Positions 46,851 to 58,193 of a DNA stretch of 64,000 nt are shown piece after piece (position 1 is the stretch's first letter; every line of letters begins with the position of its first letter). The DNA lies in NCBI GenBank assembly GCA_022579005.1, contig MU401630.1, forward strand, positions 17,503-81,502. Reading direction: 5' to 3'. Origin of the DNA: Poronia punctata. Taxonomy: Eukaryota > Ascomycota > Sordariomycetes > Xylariales > Xylariaceae. The notes below the pieces were generated by a model, which was not told the origin of the DNA, searched no databases, and saw only the letters and a list, made by a program, of their open reading frames with translations. Both the position numbers and the translations under genes were made by a program.

Positions 46851-49800
46851 TTAAACGGTGCCCCGCAGCCGCTGCTTTCGAGCTAGCCAGTCTCCCAGCA
46901 TATTGTCCAATTGCTACAAGTCTTGTCAGTACAAGATCGCCAAGGGGGGGGGGGGGGGGGGGGGGGAGGAAACAACCAATAGTTGGGAGGAAAATAAAAA
47001 AAAAACACCGTAGGGGCGGGGAGTGGGTGTTTTTTTAGACCACCCAAGNNNNNNNNNNCCCCGCCCCCCCCGCCCCCCCCCCCCCCCCCCCCCCCAAGAA
47101 CCTAGAGTTCGAGGGAAGGAAAGTAAAACTCACCGTCGTGATCTCGGCTAGTTTGGCATTTTGTTCACGGAACAATGAGCCCGCGATAGGATGGTCGGGA
47201 CCGATAGGTGGCACATCGCTCTTATCATACACTACTGATAACAAGTCTCGAATCTCCGAACCCGAATCGAAAAAGGCACGAAGATTAGCATCGTTCCATG
47301 TCGAAGTTGTCGCCGCCGAAGTCGGTGTAGTCATCGAATCTTGATTTCTGTGCGACTTTACGTCGTCAATTATGGCCTCTGGTGACGGTGACGACACGGG
47401 CGAAGGACGACCATCTTGGCTTGATGTATCGCCCATAAGACCAGGAGGGTTGGGCGTGAGTGGCGACACTTCGACAGGAGACTCGGATAAACGGTCTTCG
47501 GTGGGTGTCCGTGTCTCGCCTGATCCTTCCTGTTGTGGTATGCTGGTCGAACTGTCCGGATAGGCGCCTGGGAGAGAGGGTCTCGGCGTCAAATCTTCAC
47601 GCGAAGGTAAACTCGCCGGTTGAGTAGGAGGAGCTCTGGTTGGCGGTTCTGCCATCAGCTCTTCCTCAGCAGGGGAATCAAAGTCGTCGAGTTCAACCCG
47701 CGAACTGGCCTGCGTGGCCCGGGTGGGCTTGGATTCTGGGCCCTTTGGCTGTGCGCGTGGTACGTTCAGTTTAGCCATCTCGTCCTCTCTTGCCTGTGAA
47801 CCCTGGTCCTCAGACCTCTCCGACTCCACTACTCGCAGAGTCGCGGGAGGAACACTAGACACGGTATTCGTCTTAACTTCGGCTGCCGGAGGAGGGCCAC
47901 GGTCTGAATCAATTGTATCGATGGAACCGACACCCGTTTTCTGGGTGGGTGATAGATCCCCTCTTGGCTGCTGCTTCTGAAGCTTGCCCGTGTTCCTTTG
48001 CGCGCTCCTTTGCGGCGAAAATTCCGTCTCTTCGGGTTCCTCCACCATCTCTCCCTCTCCAAAGGCACCACCAGCCTCCATGGACCGTTTGCCAACCGAT
48101 TCGTCGTCGTCATCAAGGGATTTCTTCTTATCTTTCCGCGAAAAGAAACTTCGAATCGCGTTCGGCTTCTTTTCCTTTTCTTTCTTGTCCTTCTTCTTCT
48201 TGTCGTCCTTGTTCTTATCAGCGACGAGTTCTTTCTCCAAACTAGGGCGTTGGCGCAAATCCTTCGTATCGCTCGAAACCCTGGGCTCGTTATCATCCCG
48301 CAGTAACCCTGGCGTAAGCGTGATCTTTTTCGTTTCAATTGTGTCGTCTTTGAAAAAGGAATCTGTGTTCCTCACTGTTCCGTTTCGCGTCGTTCGCTCC
48401 GTCTTTCCGTCAAAGATCTCGTCGCTACTTCTCTCCGTTTCCTTCGAGGCCTCAGCCTTATCAGCTTCTTCCTTGGCAGAATCCATCTTCCCTTGCTGCT
48501 TCTGGGACCGAGGCTTCAACGGTTCGACCTTGGCAGATTCGTCCTCCGCACCAAGGTCGGTTCCCGACTGTTGCGAGCCAGCTTGCTGTCCCTGTTCGTC
48601 TTGTCGCATACTTTGCCGCGATTGGGAATCCTCGTCTTCGCCCTCCTCATCCGAGTAGTCAATGTCAGAGTAGTCCACATATGTCGGCGCTGTAAAGGTC
48701 ACTGTCTTGGCTTTGCGCCGCCTCATGGCCGACATGATGGGATTTTTAGATTGGTTAGACTGATCACTGAGCATCGTTGCCGACAACTATCCACAGGTCA
48801 GAATACGTCCTTTCGGCGAGGGTCCGTCTATCTGCACATACATCAATGTTCCTGTGTTTGTTCAGTCGGGCCAGCCTTTCGGTAGGCGTCTCTATGTGTT
48901 CCGCTGGTAGATACCCTGACATATTCGTCAGTCATGTGAAATTGAACCAAGGTAGATGTCCAATACCTATACTGCTGTCCTTGACGACACGGACCAGCCA
49001 CCAATAACTATTACTGTCGTCAAGCAGGACCATTGTATCGCCTTTCGTAGCATTGGCTTGGCCTTCGACCGTAGCAACGAAGGTATGTAGGGCGTACACG
49101 AATTCGAAATCGATGTCCTCTGAATCTCGTAAGCACTCGCCACCCCAACCGGAGTCAATAAACCTTGAATCATCAATAAAAGAAAAGTCATCTTCTTCCT
49201 CTTCCTCGTCGTAGGCTACGTAGGGTATCAGAAATTCGTAGGGCGAAATCACGTCGTCTTCTTCGGGCCCATTTTTAGTCGTCGACGGTTCTGATAAGCT
49301 GTCTTCTAGTCCGAGATCGATACCAGAGTCTCGTCCTTGGTCGTCGAGGCACCCAGGGCCCTTTGCGCCCTGGTCCACAAGGTCTGGTTCATAAGGCCCA
49401 GCTTCGAGGTCGAACGGATTCTCGTGATCGGACGCGTCGTTGCCGTCATCGTCGAAGGCGTTTTCTTCGGGGTCGCCAGTTTCGTCCACTTCGCCATACT
49501 CACCAGGAAGAAGATGATCGAAATCGACAACATCCACGGAAGCCTTGCTTGACCGTTGATATGACGACTGGAGGGGAGGATATTCAGGGGGTTCGAGATA
49601 CGGTGAAGAGGACCTCGCTTCGCCAACAACCGGCTCACTAGAGATTTCGTGGCTCACGAGGGAGTTGCGCAAAGAATCGATGCGCGCAGGCCATATAGGC
49701 GGAAGAGGGTACCCACCATCTTCAATCGAAGGCGAACTCGAGATCTTGTCCATCATGTCATCATCCGAGTCCTCCTCGTTCGGGTCCATGTCGGTGTCGT

Positions 49801-50444
49801 CGTCTGGGTGGCCCGAGACGCCCCCGTTCTGGGCGACGGCTAGGGCATCGTGTTGTTGCATCTTGCTGTTGCCGTTCAAGGAGTTGACAATACCGGATGC
49901 GAGTTCGTCGGCGTACTGTTGCAGATCGCGATCGCTGTCAGCTGGCCCATGACCATCCCCGTTACCATTGGCCCACGAGACCCTCGGACTTCGTGCTTCC
50001 TGTTCTGCTCGTTCTTCCTCTACTTCGCGTATCGTCTCGGCTTGATGCGGCGCGAGTGAGCCGCTCGTCGTGACACTGGACGCAAGGGAGGAGGGAGGGA
50101 GTTTATGGTCCTTGGCAGACGGCGCGTCGTGGTTTTGAAGGTCGAGAGAATCTGTTGTAAGAGGTGGATTAGTTAGCGAGGGGCCAAGAGAGCTGCACTA
50201 TAACGAGTGCGTAAAGTAATAGAACGAGGTGACAGATCATGTATTCTACAGTATGGACATGTAGACTAGACAAGAAAGTAGAAGAGTGAAAAGCGCAGTC
50301 CGTTCCAGGTGTAACGGAGGCAATTTAACGCAATCCGTCGTCTTGAAACGTGCAACGTGTAAATCAATTACACGGCCAAAACTTTTTAACGTTCAGGCCC
50401 AAGGTTGGGGACTTACCAGCACGAATAATCTGGGGTCTCGTCAT
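46851..50444 (-). CDS. tea4: Tea4/TeaC-type SH3 cell polarity protein
   Basis: Five minus-strand exons (50444-50417, 50151-48967, 48915-48842, 48786-47134, 46913-46851) give 1000 residues. Tea4 proteins ride microtubule plus ends with Tea1, mark growing tips and recruit formin and PP1 phosphatase. Exon 1 codes only MTRPQIIRA. Residues to about 350 are acidic and disordered; an SH3 domain spans about 352-412 (FVYALHTFVATVEG, YWWLVRVV, GYLPAEHIETP rebuilt across intron 2). Then comes RLNKHRNID and, from exon 4, RRRKAKTVTF, where KTVTF (456-460) fits the RVxF PP1-docking motif. The rest is disordered and Lys/Glu- and Pro-rich. The last intron contains the second assembly gap; I placed exon 5 at a strong CTGAC..ttgtag acceptor that keeps phase (AEITT to QLDNMLGDWLARKQ) and reaches TAA after 21 codons. 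The first intron is long (265 nt). Confidence 0.88.
46945..47093. other. Assembly gap with homopolymer flanks in the tea4 intron
   Basis: Ten Ns at 47049-47058 are flanked by C runs (47059-47093) and, on the other side, by about 80 bases and then a G run (46945-46967). On the minus strand this is left flank, poly-G, Ns, short sequence, poly-C, the same order as the first gap on the plus strand. The sequence between Ns and poly-C, from ACGGTG on, matches the start of the intron at 28 of 41 ungapped positions, so it may be a degraded duplicate of it. Confidence 0.6.
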
Positions 50445-52170
50445 CTTGGCCGGCAGGTCCTCCAGGGAGCCACTGGCATTAAAATACGAGGGGCAGCCGT
50501 AGAGGGAACGACTGATGTTGGGATACTACCGATAAATCGACGCATGAAGTGATGGCGATTGAGTGAATTTTCTTTCCCTTGATTATAATCTTTTTTTTTC
50601 CGCAGGTTCGGAAGGGAATACCTTGGTTATGCCCCTGTCGTTGTTGCTAATAAAGAGTTGGACCGCACGTCGGGACTTTGCAAGGGGGTTGGGATTGGGG
50701 TTGGTTGGGTCTCGATCATAACCCAGCTGGACCACAGATTAGGGTACCTCTTTGGCACTTTTGCGACTGACTTCAAATATAGACGTGCAACATCCACTGT
50801 ACTGCGCAGCGCAGATGTAGGTTTTAAAAAGCAAAATCCCCGGTACACTAGCAAGGGGCTTGGGAATCACCGCAATTGATAAATCATTTGTGACTCCAGT
50901 TGTGTAGGTGGTATGAGCATCGAGAGTTCTTGCGGGAGGTAATATTGTGTATCTAGGCTGCTAGGTTAGGGAGGTATCGCTTGCAGGCACGGTAAATCTT
51001 TGTACGTTCCGAAGTGAGATGGTCTTGATGCAGATCTGGGAGGGCTTTAAGAGGAAGTTTGAATCTAGGTACAGAGCTAATACTTCATCTACGGGGTATA
51101 GTACGCCACAGCAGCAGTACCGGCCAGGTACCTCTGTGTGGTAGCGAGCGCGAATGAAAGAATGGTAGAGATCCAATTGACTCAAAATAAGTCGTCACTT
51201 CGGATACAGACACAGACATAACTGCTCCATCCCAAGTTTTCTGGGATGAATCTCCCATTCAACATGTTGAAGCAAATCAGCTGACAAGCGCTCAGTCACC
51301 AACATCGAGATGACGGCGGCTTTGTTAGGTTAGGCCATTGTCAACAGGGAGAAGAAGGGGGTAAAACAAGGGCACGAAGTTTACTAGCAATAGAGCTGGC
51401 TAGGAAGTGGCCGAGCAAATCTGAAATTGGAATGGGGAATAGCGGGGCTTGTCTTTGAAACGATACCTTAATTAAGAAAAGAGCTAGTCTATAATAAGAA
51501 AGACTAGCCAGAGAAAAAGGGGAGAGGAGGTGGGGTATTGCTGTACTATGTCCTGATTGGTTGACATATTTTGGTCGGCGTGGCTGGATTACCCGCAGGT
51601 TTGACATGTGGCTTAACAGGGTATGTAGACCAATATATACTCGAAGGACAACATCAGAACAACATTACACTGACCACTGACCCAGAGTCACGATGTTTTT
51701 CTCTTTCTCCATGTGATCACGTATCCTCCACTCTCCATCCCCTTTGGTATTGCTTTGGTACGGCATATATGTTTAAGCTTGGAAAGTTTAGCCTCTGATC
51801 TGCTCACCTCAAGGCTAGATATGAGCAACTGTGTGAAAGGCCGGTCGTACATCTCATCTACGTGTACCTGTGGTCATTGGTGTACTCGTATGTTAAAAAA
51901 AGAGAGGCAACACATGAAATCGAATTATCTAGACCCCATATGTTAGGGAATCAACTGAAACATGGTTTGGGGAAACAACTTTCTACCAAGACACATGCGG
52001 AGGGGCAGTACACCGTGATCTATGTTTGAGGGCACACACATTCTTCAGATAGATGGATAATATTTTTGGTTATATGGTCTATCTAGCATGAGTCATTATA
52101 TGACGTTTGGCCAAAGCAAAGCCTAAGAAGCGACGCATCGACTCCTTCCACAGTCGTACTGCTTATGTAC
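50445..52170. other. Intergenic region between tea4 and the GH18 gene
   Basis: Holds the tea4 promoter and the 3' flank of the GH18 gene, with one TACTCGTA at 51883. No gene supported. Confidence 0.4.
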
Positions 52171-53422
52171 TTATGAGATGTAGTTGTGGTAGGTTTTCTT
52201 AGCCTCACGACGAACACGGCGAGCCACCTTCCTAACGCCACGCCAAAGGGCCTCGGAAGTAGAGATCTCGCGCCGGGCCATCTGCTTGGCCGCCCTCATG
52301 TGCTCGGCCATCCACGAAGCCCACTGCCAGGGCGCGTCGGCGCCGCCGGGCAGCGAGTTGTAGTACTCCCAGTTGGCAACACCACCAAAGGCGCCATTCT
52401 CGGTGATCAGTTCCTGGAGGACTCCGGCCTCGGTGTCGAGATCGACGTAGCCGTTTCCGTTGGAAGGGTTGCTCAGCAAGCCCATGACGACACGCTCGGC
52501 CGGCCATCCGTCGTCAACGATGCTCTCGTAATCGCTAGCACTGCCGGCATTGCCCCAGCCGAAGTAGAACTCTGTGGGCATTATAGTTAGTGACGGCCAC
52601 AAGAACGGTCCGCGGTGTCGGAGCACGGTCCCGATGGCGTGGCGGGTGCACCACACGCACAAGGGGTATATATCACTTACGGGCATTGTAGAAAGAAATA
52701 GAGCTGCCACGCTGGGCCTCCAGATCGAAGTAGTTGAAGCCGCTGAGGTTACCACCGCCCTCGGTGAGTGCTGCGGCGACAGGGGCAAGACTGATGATGA
52801 AGTCATCGCCAAAGTCGGCCTTGAGGCGGTCGATCAGACGGATCACACCTTCCAAGGAAAAGCTCTCCTCTACATCGAGATCAATGCCGTTGAGGTTGTG
52901 TTCACCGATCAGGTCGTGCAGCGGGCCATCTACGATACTCGAAGTCAGTTGTCGGCTTCCCATGGACTCGGATAATCACAGAACAAAGAGGATCCCAGAA
53001 CAATGCGACTAAATTTACTTACAGTACTTCTCGAAAGAGGCGTCGTCCCCATCAAGTCGCTGATACGAACCCTGGGCAGCTCCGCCAACCATGACCATAA
53101 CCTTGACACCGGCAGCCTGAAGCTGGGCAGCCTCGCTCCACATGGTGTCGAAGATGGCATCGTTGGGCTGGACATCATTCAGGTGGAGGCCGGTGTCGTC
53201 GTCGATGATGTGTAGCGCAGCGATGAGCAGGTGCGTCACCGAGACACTGTCCTCAGCCTGGATCAAAGGAAGCAGGGAGACATGGTCGGGGATGTTCGTT
53301 CCCAGTCCCGTCTGGTAGTAGATCACAACACGATGATCATCCGGCGGGGCTGCGCTGACGAGCGGCGCCGCCAGCAACGCCAGAGATGCGGCCAACCAGC
53401 CCAGAGGTTTGCAAGCCACCAT
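52171..53422 (-). CDS. Secreted GH18 enzyme, Endo T-like (endo-beta-N-acetylglucosaminidase)
   Basis: Three minus-strand exons (53422-53023, 52929-52681, 52571-52171) give 349 residues. The signal peptide is VACKPLGWLAASLALLAAP, with cleavage near VSA/AP. GH18 blocks: VVIYYQT (strand 1), THLLIAALHI, VKVMVMVGGAA (the SxGG-like strand) and GIDLDVEES, where Glu154 is the acid of the DxxDxDxE motif and the first Asp is replaced by Asn. ISLAPVAAAL, FYNAQFYFGWGNAG and GGVANWEYYNSLPGG complete the barrel. Motif spacing and wording fit Trichoderma Endo T, which trims N-glycans, better than classic chitinases; the short barrel without an insertion domain agrees. The C-terminus is an odd basic helix (RGVRKVARRVRREAKK). 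It may act on glycoproteins or chitin; the sequence alone cannot decide. Confidence 0.88.
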
Positions 53423-56400
53423 GTTGAAGCAGCACGAAGACAATCAGTCAACAGGAAGGTGGGGAAGAAATGACCTGGCCAAGATATAACCACGCCGTCG
53501 GGATGAACAGCGTTTGAGGGTTGTTCAATCACGCCTCGATCCCGAAGAAAAGAGAGAGCGTGCTGTTTCTTCTTATATTTGGGGCGATCACCCGCGTCTC
53601 CATCTTGCTTGTCAATCCGGTCAGCGCCGGATTATCACCATCATTAGCCTGCCTAGTTGGGCAGGCTTGCGGGCCATAAATACTTCTAATAAGCATACGA
53701 GTATGTTTTGGCTGGTTCCTGTGGCTGTCACGTTGTCAAGGGTCTCATCCTTGGCGGTCCTGGCTAATGTCAAGAACTTGCCCATTTGGGCTGTAATGAT
53801 CTGTCCGTTTGCACTGGCAAGGTCGTCGCTCTCGTCCATTTTGTAGTCTAGCTCACGTTCAACCTTCACTCATTGTACCTTAATAAGAAGGGCCTATTCA
53901 GTAATCAGTATCAAACCTACGAGTCCTACCCATCGAACGCCCCGCTGCTCAGCCTCAGGGCAGCCCACATAGCGCCATCTAGGTGGCTAAGCTAACTGCT
54001 GAGACCACGGATTCCATATCCCTCCTCATCTCCAATCCTCTCACGCTCGCCCGCTTGATCGCGATCAGAAGGATGAATGCTGCTCCAAGAGACGTGAACT
54101 TTGACCTGCGATTAACGTTACACCACAGGTGCATGAAAAAGCTCGAGATCCGGTACCCCAGAGCGGCAGGTGTATATTGCCGGCCGCGACCCCCGGATAC
54201 GACTCGTCTTATCAGCGAATACCACCCAAACGCACGCAATTTTGGGTTTGTCGTTGTCAAGAAACTCTAGAATTGGTAGGTACCTGTAAAATAACATGGT
54301 AGGGCCTAGTCTAGGCAGTTGGAATAAACGTGTACCGGCGCTAACGATTCGGCCCTACCGTTGTACAGCTACCCGAAAGGGCACAGCCGTGCTCGATCCC
54401 TCGTTTTGTATTAATAGTTGCAAAGCTTATTCATTCGTTCTGGTCCATTGTTATGAGTATCTACCTAGATAGAGAGGATCCCCGCTTGAGGTCGTAAGTT
54501 TGCGCGCAGGCTTTGGTCGTGTACAATTGATTCCGTAGTATACTTCAATCCCAGTGGTTTTATATAAATATACATCGTCGGGTTCGCCAGTTTGCAATGA
54601 TGAGAGTCAGCTCAAACATTGACCTGGTAGGTTCGGAGATCTGTGTTGCAACCGAGATAAGTGTAACGTCGGCATTGTGATTAAACCGATGGGTACACAT
54701 AGCAGGGAGAGCTTGTACGTGTAGAAGATTCCTAAAACGCAGAATGCTGCATGTATATACAAATAAACTCAAACAATATATTATTGCTCCTTTTCCTTGT
54801 GCCTGCCGTCCTTCAAGGTAATTATCTGTTTTAATAGCGATACGAGTGCAAAAAAGGGTCTCTTCTAGTGAATAGCTTGACCGCTAATAAGAGAACCAGC
54901 CTCCGGTCCAAATTGTTTCATACTGTACTAGTCTAGGTTAGTGAGGTACTGTAGAATGTCTATTTATAGGTACTGACCTAGCCACCTAAGAAACGTAACT
55001 GGTGGCAGAAGAAACCTCCGCACGACGACTTGAGCTACTCGTATGTTCGACTGTGGCCAAAAACAATAATTACATATTACCTGTACACGTACGAGTACGC
55101 TGTAAGAGCACAACTACCAGTATCCAACTCATATTTTGGTCTGCCTTTGAATCATTTCTCGTCTCTTGGGGGTCATGACGAGGAAGCTACTTGAGGTTAT
55201 AGTTGACCATCTTTGATTTGTCAATATCCACGTAGAGGGAGTACCGGCGGGCGTGACATTGTCGACGCCATCAAAAAATCGAAAGATAGTGGTCCTAAGA
55301 TAATAAAAACAGCCTTAGATTCCGACTTCTATTGAAAAGGGGCGGGAACTTTAACCAGAGGCGCCCAGTGTCGCCACGACTACCTCTTGCAATTGCCGGT
55401 GGCACTCCAAGCTTTTAAGATGTCGTTCGCCAACAACAGGGAAGGAGCAAGTGGGTCCAGCTAGATGTCATAACCCCAGCTAGAGACGTTCCGACACTCT
55501 GGAAGGTTTATGCTGGCGTGTGCAAGACTCTCAAGGAATTCCGGTTGGCCAATGCTTAGCGATCCTCTACCTGTAATGCGATTTGATACCACATCAAACA
55601 CGCAAGATGCGCGTAAATCACGGCTAACACCGATCGACAACATACCCAAGAAGCCGGGTAGGTAGATTATGGGAAGCCTCGGGGTTCTAGAATCTGGGCA
55701 GCTTCTATACATTCTCCTTAAACGATCACAGTCGCATACTCCTATGCCACCCCCGAGGCGCCGAGGTCGCTGAGCATGATGTTCAGAGCGTCAGTCTAAC
55801 TATCCCATCCTGCAATTGTGTTGTCTGCTCAGCCGAAAGTTGAGCTTTCACTCCAGCAGTCAGCATCCGCGATGTCTATTAAAATAACACCAAAGTAAGA
55901 ACAATATTGGTATAATAATAGTATAGTACAAGGACAAGGTCGATGTGGTAGATGCCATCATCCCCCCAAGATTACTGTTCGTGCCATCTAGCCTAGCCTA
56001 ACAGTTAGTGCGATGCTTAATTCCGCGGGGTAAAGTTAACTGGTGCTAGACCAAGCTTCTAGTAACCTGTCACCAAGACATTCAGCCCGCCTTGTTGCTT
56101 TAGCGGAGAAGAGTTGGACGAACAGTTTGTTACACAATTGCTCCCAATCGCATTGTCCCAAGCGTTTCGACGGTGCAAGGTCCATTAGCTAAGGCGATTT
56201 AGAAACTTGGCCCATGTGCGTCATCTCTTGGCCTAGAAATGATCATAGTTGATCCTTCGAGTTCTGACCGGCAAATTCCCATTATTGATACCAATTGGGC
56301 CGGAGGCTAGTTATGCAAGGAGAGCGAAGTCCTGATAGAACAAGTTATCAGAGCAGTGACGTAAGTGATAGTTCCCCGCAAACTTCCCCTACAATGCCCC

Positions 56401-57130
56401 AGGCACATAACAACACCGTAAGCCGCACCTTGAGAAAGAAGCACCAAGATAGCGTGCTGTGCCCCACTGACGTCATGTTATGCCGATTACCCGTGAGCGA
56501 CCAGCACCACCATTGAGCTTGTTCTGTCTGTACGTGTGGTCTACAGAGAGCCTCTAGGTTAGAAACTTACGGGTATACGCATACATGGTCCTATGATAGG
56601 CAGTTGATATTGCGTCAAGGCACCTTCTACCCATAGCGTGTGCCTTAATAGGCAAACCGTCACAATAGGAACTTTGTGATTTGTGCCTTATCTTTCGGTG
56701 CCGGGTACACCTTTGGTTAGTGACACGGCTATTGTGGACGTGTATAACTTGATCTGTAGATAATAGCTATGCTTTGGTATGTGTATTTCGATCGGGTTAT
56801 CGATGCCGAACTTTGTATACACACGTACAAAGAATGGGTGAAAATACGTCAGAGGTTGTACGTGTAGGTAAATCTTGGATCTGTTTCAGCCATTCTCATC
56901 GCAAAGATCAGCCCGGGATCTCCCAGGTAGCCTCTATTACCCCTTGCAACCAACCTTTACGCCAGCCTACTTAAACATTCAACAAGACCTAACTCGTTTG
57001 TTCCCAACGTTCTCTAGACTTCTCTTACTCCCTTAATCAATACCCAAGTATACTCCGAATCATTTTACCCAAACGCATAAATTCGACTGATCAACAGTCA
57101 CATCCAAGCCGTTTCCTATATCACATTTAG
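53423..57130. other. 3.7-kb gene-free region
   Basis: No gene could be supported. TACGAGTA/TACTCGTA copies lie at 53696, 55036 and 55090. Two minus-strand frames (53621-53869 and 55461-55712) look slightly protein-like and could be relics, but no family or splice structure was found. Confidence 0.4.
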
Positions 57131-58193
57131 ATGGAAGCTATCAACAACATGGCTGCTACTGCTGCACGGGCTGTATGGGGCGACGGGTCAAGCTCCCAAG
57201 AGCCCGTCTCTGGCCGTACTGGAGACACCTCTAAAGGCGAACCTTACGACGCTGGTAACATGGGTACGAGCGTCTCTCTCTTTCCTCGATAACTTTATGT
57301 TTATGACGTCACCACATTGTGCCATTCCATCTTACAAAGTGTGTCTTGTCCGATTATTAAGATGAAATACTGACTTCAATGCCATTTCACAGACCCACCA
57401 AGTGCCAACGGCATAGATAATGAAATTAACGGGGTCAACCCGTCCCGAGAGAGCGGAACACCCGCTCAAAACAATGGCATCTCCGATGGCGGGTTTGACA
57501 AGAACAACAGCACCGACAGGGACACCACCAATGCCGGCAATGCTGCCGGATTTGCAAAGACAACAGGGGTAGCAGTGGAGAGCGATGATACCCCCGAAAA
57601 CCCGTCCACTGCATTGAAAGCCAACACGGTGCCGGATGATACCACCAAGGGACAGAACGACACAAGATCTCCCTCGGACCCTAATACGAACCCAAAGTCG
57701 GCCCCCACCGACGTGAACGATACTGCCAATTCGGACGAGGGCTTGAACGAGGCCCAGAAGCTAGACGGCCCCGGGCCCAAGCCGGTGTCGGAACTTGCCA
57801 AAGAGCATGGTGGCGATGCCGGCGACTCGAGTACCAGTTCCGTGGACAAGGTGGACAATAAAAAAGAAGAGGAGACGCCGGGCGGCGGCATCGAAGAGAG
57901 CAAGGGCACCGGCGAGCAATATGTGAAGAGTAATGGTCTGCAAGCAGACGGTGGGGATTTCGATGCTACGAAACCCGGAGCGGGCAGAGAGGCTGATCGT
58001 AAGTGGTATTCCCCCATCTCGCAGAAATGTGCATCGTTATATTAATTATCGCTGTAAAACAGGTTTATTGGAAGTGAAGGGCATCCACAACCCTACCAGC
58101 CCCGACACCAAGGTCGGTCAAGATAGCGGGAAGCAGGAGAAAGAGAAGAAGAGCTTTGGTCAAAAGATTAAAGACAAGCTACATCGGCACTAA
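57131..58193 (+). CDS. Disordered hydrophilic fungal protein, function unknown
   Basis: Three exons (57131-57263, 57393-57998, 58063-58193) give 289 residues; introns of 129 and 64 nt. The N-terminus MEAINNMAATAARAVWG, followed by GDTSKGEPYDAGN, and the C-terminal basic helix SFGQKIKDKLHRH are, as I remember, conserved marks of a widespread Pezizomycotina protein of unknown role. The middle, rich in Asn, Asp, Thr, Gly and Lys with almost no hydrophobic residues, is predicted to be fully disordered, like LEA-type stress proteins. There is no signal peptide or membrane segment. All phases agree across both junctions. A role in desiccation or stress protection is a guess from composition only. 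Confidence 0.82.

Noticed and set aside
53621..53869. 82-codon minus-strand frame, mildly protein-like
   Set aside because: No family, splice partner or upstream exon found; could be a relic but not supportable.
55461..55800. Minus-strand frame plus an adjacent LNIMLSDLG string resembling a kinase catalytic segment
   Set aside because: The kinase-like string is too short, lies in another frame and is followed by stops; chance or very old relic.
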